This document shows, one piece after another, positions 41,401-46,845 of a stretch of 46,845 nt of DNA (positions within the stretch are counted from its first letter, which is position 1; the number at the start of each line of letters is the position of its first letter). The notes below the pieces were generated by a model, which worked only from the letters and a program-made list of their open reading frames with translations, did not search any database and was not told the origin of the DNA. The position numbers were made by a program, and so were the translations under genes. The stretch covers positions 1-46,845 of the forward strand of contig CALLZX010000425.1 of NCBI GenBank assembly GCA_937858935.1. The letters are read 5' to 3'. The stretch comes from an uncultured Ignavibacteriales bacterium (GTDB taxonomy: Bacteria > Bacteroidota > Ignavibacteria > Ignavibacteriales > Ignavibacteriaceae).

Positions 41401-42694
41401 TAAAATTATTGCATACAAAGAGAACATTAATTCAAATTCAATTTTTATTGGTGACTTAAATAATAACGGAATAAATGAAGTTGCTTTCCCAAATAATAAT
41501 GAAATTGAGTTTTTTGAATTTTCGTTTTCGAATCAAGCCTCCACTCCTCATAATGTTTTAGGATTTAGCAAAGACTCAATCAGTATTCAACTAAATTGGA
41601 GCGGTTTGGCGGAAAGATTTTACATTTACAAAGGACTCGATGCCTCCAATTTAGAATTAATTGATTCATTGGTTTTTGAACCATCATATCTTGATATAAA
41701 TGTTCAGAAGAACAAAACATATTATTATGCAGTCAAATCATATGATCCAGTTAAGGTTGAACCACTTTCAGGATTGAGCAATATAATTGAAGTTTATTCT
41801 CATACACCAGCACTACCAATTACTGCTGTCAGTAACAGTAACCGAAGTGTTATAGTTAAATTTTCTGAAAAAATGAAAAATACAATTGAGAACCTTCAAT
41901 CATTCGAAATTCCAACTGTTGGATATCCTAATTCAATTACTCCGAATAATCAATACTCTTATCTACTTTCATTTAATGAGAATCTTCCTGATGGTGAATT
42001 AAATGTAATTATTAAGGACATAAAAGATTTTTATAATTCGCCGATTGAAACAGACACTTTAGCTTTTTTAGTATCACCTTTACCGGAAATCCAGTCTTTT
42101 TATGTTACTTCATTTGAAGTGGTTAATTCATATAAAATAAAAGTTAGTTTTAATTTTGGTGTAGATCAGCTATCTGCACAAGATTTAAATAATTATATTT
42201 TTACACCCGAGAATAAAGTTTCATCAGTATTATTAGACCCGAATGATTCTAAAACTATTTACCTGGATCTAACTAATCAGAAACCAATTGGATCAATAGG
42301 GAAGGAGTACGTTCTTAGAATAAATAATCTTCGATCTGATGTAATAAGCGGAAGTGTTTTTATAAACAGTGGTGCAGGTAGTTATTTGGTACTTTCATCT
42401 TTCGCAAAAGATCTTTCTGATGTTTACGTTTATCCCAATCCAACAAAAGAAGGAACTGAAAAGATTACTTTTGCTAACTTACCCCAGAGAGCAAAGATTA
42501 CTATCTGGTCTATTGATGGAATTATGATTAATGAATTTGAAGAAACTGATGGTAATGGCGGTGTTGATTATAGTTTAATTGATTTGAGCGGAAATAAAAT
42601 ATCAACTGGAATTTACTTTTATCGAATTGTTCAGCTTGATGAAATGCTCAATGAAGGTGAAGAAAAGCTTGGTAAGTTTGCAGTTGTAAGATGA
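38480..42694 (+). CDS. Giant subtilisin-like (S8) protease with VCBS-type repeats and T9SS tail
   Basis: This 1404-aa exported protein has a signal peptide (ending SFAQT) and a propeptide-like region to about 115. The S8 domain runs about 130-450 with the complete triad Asp154 (IIDTGIDYNHPDL), His233 (GHGTYISGIAG) and Ser387 (SGTSASAPFVSAAA). Next come beta domains (450-720) and FG-GAP/VCBS-like stretches with DIDGDGISEFW, DFDGDGKNELAVL, DLNNDGDDELIL (720-1010). A fibronectin-like module follows near 1030-1115, with Ig-like modules and a divergent T9SS tail (VYVYPNPTKEG ... GIYFYRIV). The ATG overlaps the purF end by 11 bases, with AAGGAG 4 bases upstream. Confidence 0.9.
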   Translation: MKFNQFLILASLILLTIPSFAQTTYFIKYKSNVPIDIVDSKISDQIISNSIGDRPVSLPSYNVDYLAKGLGRGDEVLGRVIKVNFSENVDEANFTSMLSSDNDIEYIQKSTNYQLDIVPNDSLISQQWALQKIKAFDAWDIAQGVDTVLLGIIDTGIDYNHPDLANKIFVNSGETGTDQFGNDKKSNGVDDDGNSFIDDYRGWDFTDRVGFPFDSTGGDYLDWDNDPFDDQGHGTYISGIAGAESNNLYGISGAAPKIKLLTLRAFDPGGYGEEDDVAAAILYAVVMGSKVINMSFGDNAFSYVLRDVIRYAYSQDVILIASAGNSGSSAPHYPSGYSEVICVGNSTQEDYVAGSSNFGSTIDLVAPGSLIMTTAKNSGYALISGTSASAPFVSAAACLVLSKQSFTNEEIKQILKSTSDDIGESGWDLRSGAGRLNILKALSVTAPSIIKFHTPTQDFATSGNNITIVVSVLSPYFTNYSLEVGTGFNPTNWLPLITNSLTQISNQEIFNLNVSGYLDSVYTLRLIVNQTTGRTLEERINFHIDRTAPVTELISMIPAFYGDKATVLAAMYTDDPSVVKMYYRVFGEPQFNFVTLDGFTINNQFVKSLHYGFIPKDLVSQNTLYEIYFEAENLVGLKSEVKNNGEYFILPTTYNAEISTEYKLPYTLPAGSIFEKSLALTSSNNNNIILRTNSNPKVSSIYNFENDTFTLIDSLNEKIVKDVGDFNGNGLTDLLNYFVRDGFIDEQTSLNSSTFTQKYSNTGSKFWPILARDIDADGIVEVFSVQNDTTVEVWEVQSNLNLTKATSLKNFSPVGFGGNIINSPNAVVDDIDGDGISEFWMIDQDGDIYSYKITGNNQFVEQYVVPTQFLGSSAYLTSGDFDGDGKNELAVLLHSIDELDVSPFYRLVIFNLNGASVNFIMDQALIDASTEFNNAFRKSENSIRLNDLNNDGDDELILFVFPYAYIIQRDFSDNKIIAYKENINSNSIFIGDLNNNGINEVAFPNNNEIEFFEFSFSNQASTPHNVLGFSKDSISIQLNWSGLAERFYIYKGLDASNLELIDSLVFEPSYLDINVQKNKTYYYAVKSYDPVKVEPLSGLSNIIEVYSHTPALPITAVSNSNRSVIVKFSEKMKNTIENLQSFEIPTVGYPNSITPNNQYSYLLSFNENLPDGELNVIIKDIKDFYNSPIETDTLAFLVSPLPEIQSFYVTSFEVVNSYKIKVSFNFGVDQLSAQDLNNYIFTPENKVSSVLLDPNDSKTIYLDLTNQKPIGSIGKEYVLRINNLRSDVISGSVFINSGAGSYLVLSSFAKDLSDVYVYPNPTKEGTEKITFANLPQRAKITIWSIDGIMINEFEETDGNGGVDYSLIDLSGNKISTGIYFYRIVQLDEMLNEGEEKLGKFAVVR

Positions 42695-43263
42695 AATTTA
42701 GCAGAAAAGAAATATTTACAATATCAAATGGTATTAGTTTCCTTAGGTTCCTGCTTGTAATTCCATTGTGGTTTTTATTAGATAATTATGAATCTCAATC
42801 TGTGAGATATTTAACTTTTGCACTATGTGTTTTTGCTGCTGCAACAGATATGCTAGATGGATATCTTGCAAGAAAATTAAACCAGGTTACAGAAGTTGGG
42901 AAAATAATTGATCCTCTTGCAGATAAAACTGCGATGGCTGTTGTCGTTATAAAACTATTTCTAATTAATGAGATTTCTACTTTTTTCTTTCTCACTATTA
43001 TATTAAGAGATTTAATAATATTTATCGGTGGATTATTTGTGTCTAAAAAACTAGGTAGAGTTCTTCCATCCAATAAGCTTGGAAAGCTAACAGTGTTATT
43101 TATTGGTTCGGTTGTACTAATGATATTAATTGGAATTAGTAGCGAAAACATAATTTATCAGGTTATTTATATTTTAAGTATAGTATTAATGTATGCATCA
43201 TTATTAGCATACATATATAGAGCAATTGAATTTATAGAGAAAAAGAAAAATGAGTCTATTTAA
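42691..43263 (+). CDS. pgsA: CDP-alcohol phosphatidyltransferase, PgsA-like
   Basis: This 190-aa inner-membrane enzyme probably makes phosphatidylglycerol phosphate from CDP-diacylglycerol and glycerol-3-phosphate. The full CDP-alcohol motif is present: D53, D56-G57, A60-R61, G70, D74, D78 (TDMLDGYLAR and GKIIDPLADKT). About six hydrophobic helices follow the usual pattern. Whether the second substrate is glycerol phosphate or another alcohol cannot be told from the motif, so the symbol is provisional. The start overlaps the protease stop in ATGA, and its stop lies 14 bases inside ftsY. Confidence 0.85.
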   Translation: MKFSRKEIFTISNGISFLRFLLVIPLWFLLDNYESQSVRYLTFALCVFAAATDMLDGYLARKLNQVTEVGKIIDPLADKTAMAVVVIKLFLINEISTFFFLTIILRDLIIFIGGLFVSKKLGRVLPSNKLGKLTVLFIGSVVLMILIGISSENIIYQVIYILSIVLMYASLLAYIYRAIEFIEKKKNESI

Positions 43264-44179
43264 AAATTTTAACTTCAATAAATTAAAAGAAGGTCTTAGT
43301 AAAACACGTGATAAAATTGTTAATTCCATTACTGAAACAGTTACTGGTAAAGCAGTAATTGATGAATTAACTTTAGATCAGATTGAAGAAATTTTACTTG
43401 GTTCAGATATCGGGTTTGACACAACTGAAAAGATCATTGAATCTGTGAAAAGAAATCTTAAATCTGAAAGAGATCGTTCTGGTGACAAAATAATCTATTT
43501 AATAAAAAAGGAGCTAACAGACGTTTTATCAGTCAAGAATTCTGATAGCAAAGAATTGTCCTTAAATAAACCTTACATTATTTTGATTGTTGGCGTAAAT
43601 GGAGTGGGGAAGACAACCACAATAGGGAAATTAGCAAATAATTATAAAAAGATAGGCAAAAAAGTTATTGTCGGTGCAGCTGATACATTCAGAGCTGCTG
43701 CAAATGAGCAATTAGAAATTTGGGCTAAGCGAGTCGATGTTGATATTATTCAAAGTCTTAAAGGCACTGATCCTTCTTCTGTTGTATTTGAAACTGTAAA
43801 AAAATCGATTGATGAAAATTATGATATCGTTCTTATTGATACGGCTGGAAGACTTCACAACAAAACCAATTTGATGAATGAGCTTGATAAAATCAGACGA
43901 GTAATTAAGAAATTGCTCCCTGATGCTCCGCACGAGACACTTTTAATAGTCGATGGCAACACCGGTCAGAATGCAATACTCCAAGCCGAAGAATTTTCTA
44001 AAGTAACTGATATCTCAGGATTAGTAATTACCAAATTAGATGGTACAGCCAAAGGCGGAGTGGTTCTTCAGATTGTTGCCAAGCAAAATATTCCAGTTAA
44101 ATTTATCGGTGTTGGCGAAGGTATCGATGATCTTCAGGAATTTGATTCTAAAGCATTTGTGGAAGCTATTTTTAATTAG
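43250..44179 (+). CDS. ftsY: Signal recognition particle receptor FtsY
   Basis: FtsY is the membrane-associated SRP receptor GTPase that delivers ribosomes to the Sec translocon. The 309-aa protein is the compact NG form without a long acidic N-terminal domain. It has the P loop GVNGVGKTTT (about 114-123), GAADTFRAAANEQL, DTAGR near 197, and TKLDGTAKGG with the closing GVGEGIDDL. The start at ATG 43250 lies in the end of pgsA (14-base overlap), so translation is probably coupled. No ffh or other SRP gene is visible in this window. Confidence 0.95.
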   Translation: MSLFKNFNFNKLKEGLSKTRDKIVNSITETVTGKAVIDELTLDQIEEILLGSDIGFDTTEKIIESVKRNLKSERDRSGDKIIYLIKKELTDVLSVKNSDSKELSLNKPYIILIVGVNGVGKTTTIGKLANNYKKIGKKVIVGAADTFRAAANEQLEIWAKRVDVDIIQSLKGTDPSSVVFETVKKSIDENYDIVLIDTAGRLHNKTNLMNELDKIRRVIKKLLPDAPHETLLIVDGNTGQNAILQAEEFSKVTDISGLVITKLDGTAKGGVVLQIVAKQNIPVKFIGVGEGIDDLQEFDSKAFVEAIFN

Positions 44180-44190
44180 GATCTTTTAAT

Positions 44191-44397
44191 ATGTTAATGA
44201 AAAAACCACGACATAGAATTTTTGATTATCCAACCAGGTTTTATAAACCTAAAGAAGATCCTCAAGAGAAATTAAAAAAAAGATTGGGTTTTCAAAGTTC
44301 CAGAAAATATAAACATAGAAAGAAGAGTCCTGTTATCTGGATTGTGTTTATAATTGCAGTGATTTTTATAATATTCAAATTGAGTGGCAAAGGATAA
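44191..44397 (+). CDS. Small basic single-pass membrane protein of unknown function
   Basis: This 68-aa protein is very basic in its first 45 residues (many Lys/Arg, with RKYKHRKKS before the membrane). It ends with one hydrophobic helix (about 47-63, VIWIVFIIAVIFIIFKL) and a short tail. Topology is likely with the basic part in the cytoplasm. It begins 11 bases after ftsY. I see no domain. It may be an accessory membrane peptide, and its small size leaves some doubt; the position in a compact operon supports it. Confidence 0.55.
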   Translation: MLMKKPRHRIFDYPTRFYKPKEDPQEKLKKRLGFQSSRKYKHRKKSPVIWIVFIIAVIFIIFKLSGKG

Positions 44398-44451
44398 AAT
44401 AGGAAATTAGCTAGTTTACATAATATACATTATCGGACATATTTTAATAAG

Positions 44452-46533
44452 TTACCATTCTGAAGTTTTTGAAATATTCTCATCAGTTCCAAATAACACC
44501 AACATATCATCTCTTTCAACTAAATAATTATAACTCGGCATCACAATCCTAACATCACGTTGTGATTCATCAAATAACTCTTTACTTTTTTTGATCATTA
44601 AAACTTCAAGTCCATAAATATTACGCAGTTTTAATTCTGCCAATGTTTTCCCAACAAAATTCATACTTGGTCTTTTTTCAATTATTGCATAACCATCTGC
44701 AATTCTAGAAACTCTGGATTCATTCAAAGTCGATAGTTCACGAGTTAATCCATCTGCAAGATCACTCTTTAATGTCTCTTTGTTATAGATAGATAAAATA
44801 TCACTTCTTGATATGACGCCTACTACTTTTCTATCTTTTTCGTTTTCAATCACAGGTAATTCTTCTATATCACCTTTTATAACTATTTTTAATGCGTAAT
44901 CCAGATCCTGTTTACGTGTAATTGATGCAACCTGGTTATCAGCAATATCATTTGCAATAAGTGATTCTTTTAATGAATCAAATTCTGTTATAAGATCTCG
45001 AATATGATTGTCCGAAATAACTCCAGAAAGATTATTGTTATCATCAACTAAATAAATCCGATGATGTTTTGATTCCATTAACTTAGAAACAACTATTTTA
45101 AGAGTAGCATTCTGATGAATTATAACCGGGTTTAACTGCATTACTTGCTCAGCATAAATGGATCTTAAAATTCCCATTTCTTTGCCGGCATACATCCGGT
45201 AACCTTGTTTTTCTAATAACTTCTGGTGTACCGAGCCTTTATTTACGATTTGAACTATCGTTGAGCTTACAATCACACCAAGCATAAGTGGGAGCATGAT
45301 TGTATATTCTCTCGACATCTCAAAAATCATTAAAATGGCTGTGATTGGAATTGAGTTAATACCAGCTAGTGAAGCACCCATCCCTACAAGAATAAAAGTC
45401 GTTGGATCAGTTGGTATTCCGGTGGTTAAAGTAGTAAAATAAGAGAATAAATAACCGAGACATGCTCCGATAAACAATGCAGGAGCAAATGTACCGCCAA
45501 AACCACCGCTGTTCAATACTAATGGAACAAGAGTAAATTTTAATACTAATAATACGAGTACAATTTGCCAGGTAGATGAATTACTTAGAATTTTATTAAT
45601 ACCTAAATATCCTATTCCAAATATATCTGAATAAAAGTACCCGGATATACCAACAATCAAACCAACTATAACCATTGCCAGCCATCTGGGAAAAATTTTA
45701 GATATACTTTTTTTTAATATATAATTTGTAAGATCATTGTATTTTAGAAATAACACCGAAATAGCACCAGCAAGTAATCCTAAAAGTATAAATAGATAAA
45801 AGTAACTGTAACTGCCAATTTCAGGAGTGGAAAAAATAAATACTGAATCATTTCCTAAAAAGATTCGAGAGATTGCACTCGCTGTTACTGAGGCTAATAT
45901 AAGTGCTGAAAATGTTGGTGTGTGAAAATCATTGAGCAAAATGATTTCGAGTGCGAAGAACACTCCTCCCAGTGGAGTATTAAAAATAGAAGCTATGGCT
46001 GCTCCCGCCCCAGCAGCAGTAAAAATTCTTCTTCTCTGATCAGAAAATTTTAGGAGCGTTGTAATCTTACTAGCAACGCCACCACCAAGTTGAGCCGCAG
46101 GTCCTTCAGGTCCAACTGTACCGCCCGATCCAATACAAATCACTGGTGCAAAAAAATGGAATAAGGTTGTTCTAAATTGAATTAAACCGCCTTTAAGAGC
46201 AACGGATTTTATGATTTCAAGTACTCCCCTTTTTTTGGAAATTTCCGGAGCCACTTTTATCATCAAACTCTGAATAAACATACCGATTGCTGGAAGTATA
46301 ATTACTGCAGCAGCACCGAGAAAATATAATCCTTCTTTGGTTCTTTCAAAAAATATTTTATTGAAAAATTCTATCGATAAGTGGAACAAAACAGCAGATA
46401 AGCCTGCTGCTGCTCCTATAAGAATCGCATATAAACTAAATACCGTGTATTCAGGAAAAGTCGTTTTTTCTAAATAAAGTTTAACCTTATTAATTGAGTT
46501 ATTGATATTTATTTTATACTCGGATAACTTCAT
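44452..46533 (-). CDS. ClC-type chloride channel/antiporter with CBS and RCK_C domains
   Basis: This 693-aa protein has a ClC membrane core (about 30-440). It shows GSGGTVGPEGPAAQLGGG around 135-152, with gating Glu143 in GPEGP and later FGGTFAPALFIGACLG. The cytoplasmic part has a CBS pair (about 465-590, HHRIYLVDDNNNLSGVIS and LPVIENEKDRKVVGVISRS). A TrkA_C/RCK_C-like domain covers about 600-690 (FVGKTLAELKLRNIYGLEVL, then VERDDMLVLFG). ClC plus CBS plus RCK_C is a known architecture. CBS pairs often bind nucleotides and RCK_C can bind c-di-AMP in potassium transporters, so it could be a target of the cdaA product. The ion specificity and coupling cannot be inferred. Confidence 0.9.
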   Translation of the reverse strand: MKLSEYKININNSINKVKLYLEKTTFPEYTVFSLYAILIGAAAGLSAVLFHLSIEFFNKIFFERTKEGLYFLGAAAVIILPAIGMFIQSLMIKVAPEISKKRGVLEIIKSVALKGGLIQFRTTLFHFFAPVICIGSGGTVGPEGPAAQLGGGVASKITTLLKFSDQRRRIFTAAGAGAAIASIFNTPLGGVFFALEIILLNDFHTPTFSALILASVTASAISRIFLGNDSVFIFSTPEIGSYSYFYLFILLGLLAGAISVLFLKYNDLTNYILKKSISKIFPRWLAMVIVGLIVGISGYFYSDIFGIGYLGINKILSNSSTWQIVLVLLVLKFTLVPLVLNSGGFGGTFAPALFIGACLGYLFSYFTTLTTGIPTDPTTFILVGMGASLAGINSIPITAILMIFEMSREYTIMLPLMLGVIVSSTIVQIVNKGSVHQKLLEKQGYRMYAGKEMGILRSIYAEQVMQLNPVIIHQNATLKIVVSKLMESKHHRIYLVDDNNNLSGVISDNHIRDLITEFDSLKESLIANDIADNQVASITRKQDLDYALKIVIKGDIEELPVIENEKDRKVVGVISRSDILSIYNKETLKSDLADGLTRELSTLNESRVSRIADGYAIIEKRPSMNFVGKTLAELKLRNIYGLEVLMIKKSKELFDESQRDVRIVMPSYNYLVERDDMLVLFGTDENISKTSEW

Positions 46534-46538
46534 TTCTT

Positions 46539-46845
46539 TTAATACTTATAAAAGCCCTCCCCGGATTTTCGACCAAGTTTGTTTGCCGCAACCATTTTCT
46601 TTAGTAACGGGCACGGTCTGTACTTTGGATCATTAAAACCTTCATAAAGAACATTCATTATTGCAAGGCAGACATCAAGTCCGATAAAATCCGCAAGTGT
46701 TAGTGGCCCCATAGGATGAGCCATGCCTAGTTTCATTACAGAATCGATAGCTTCCTTTGATGCCACACCTTCCATCAGTGCAAATATTGCTTCATTAATC
46801 ATTGGCATTAAAATTCGATTTGATACAAAGCCGGGATAATCAAAT
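46539..46845 (-). CDS. hbd: 3-hydroxybutyryl-CoA dehydrogenase, C-terminal part (truncated by window edge)
   Basis: Only the C-terminal domain is in the window. The frame stays open to the end, reading [18 protein letters not shown], so the N-terminal NAD-binding part lies beyond. The rest matches 3-hydroxyacyl-CoA dehydrogenase C-terminal domains: [18 protein letters not shown], then [16 protein letters not shown]. The length and the GRKSGEGFY ending fit the short 3-hydroxybutyryl-CoA type, which interconverts acetoacetyl-CoA and 3-hydroxybutyryl-CoA. It ends 5 bases upstream of the ClC gene and is on the same strand. Confidence 0.9.
   Translation of the reverse strand, partial: FDYPGFVSNRILMPMINEAIFALMEGVASKEAIDSVMKLGMAHPMGPLTLADFIGLDVCLAIMNVLYEGFNDPKYRPCPLLKKMVAANKLGRKSGEGFYKY

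Overview
This window is about 33% GC and reads like the chromosome of an Ignavibacteria-type bacterium (Ignavibacteriota/Chlorobi group). The strongest clue is the C-terminal secretion tail on several exported proteins, with the motif YPNPFNP followed by GVY(L/F)YR. This type IX secretion (T9SS) sorting domain has the form typical of Ignavibacteria and Calditrichaeota. The folP-cdaA pair and parA-parB-DUF5683 order also fit the wider Bacteroidota/Chlorobi group. The assignment is inferred from motifs and gene order; no marker gene such as 16S rRNA is present. The window cuts a folP gene at the left edge and a 3-hydroxybutyryl-CoA dehydrogenase gene at the right edge.

Left part (1-9.3 kb), all on + strand: a tightly packed housekeeping run. 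It holds folP end, cdaA (c-di-AMP synthesis), a family 2 glycosyltransferase, a mini-CHAD protein and a UPF0173 metallo-hydrolase. Then come parA-parB, DUF5683, a zinc-ribbon/Yip1 membrane protein and nadB. After a 335-bp AT-rich gap lie an unknown membrane protein and an unknown 90-aa protein coupled to aroQ. From 9.4 to 18.6 kb there are a MerR regulator, tRNA-Pro(GGG), a PEGA lipoprotein, a bacteriohemerythrin, a two-domain M16 protease, DsbD with a clear terminator, and a large membrane-bound CHASE2-sigma54 AAA+ regulator.

Middle part (18.6-25.5 kb), all on - strand: an uncharacterised three-gene envelope operon (lipoprotein, outer-membrane-barrel/transglutaminase fusion, FecR-like protein) converges on the CHASE2 regulator. 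A separate lipoprotein gene with its own terminator and a palindromic upstream element follows, then an Uup-like ABC-F ATPase. From 25.6 kb on + strand, an ECF sigma factor, a small membrane protein and a CnrX/Spy-like periplasmic sensor lead into four T9SS cargo genes: CotH kinase-like, arylsulfotransferase-like, a 14-repeat YCF48 propeller protein, and a second arylsulfotransferase-like paralog.

Right part (34.3-46.8 kb): an exported SMP-30 lactonase-like protein, an exported MetX-like hydrolase and a CoA-binding protein. Next is a coupled run of purF, a giant T9SS subtilase, a phosphatidyltransferase, ftsY and a small basic membrane protein. A ClC channel with CBS and RCK_C (TrkA_C) domains ends the window on the - strand, with hbd upstream of it.

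No CRISPR array, insertion sequence, phage or obvious defence island is visible. The most likely undescribed material is the envelope operon with its CHASE2-sigma54 neighbour (16.2-22.3 kb) and the sigma factor/T9SS cargo cluster (25.6-34.3 kb).
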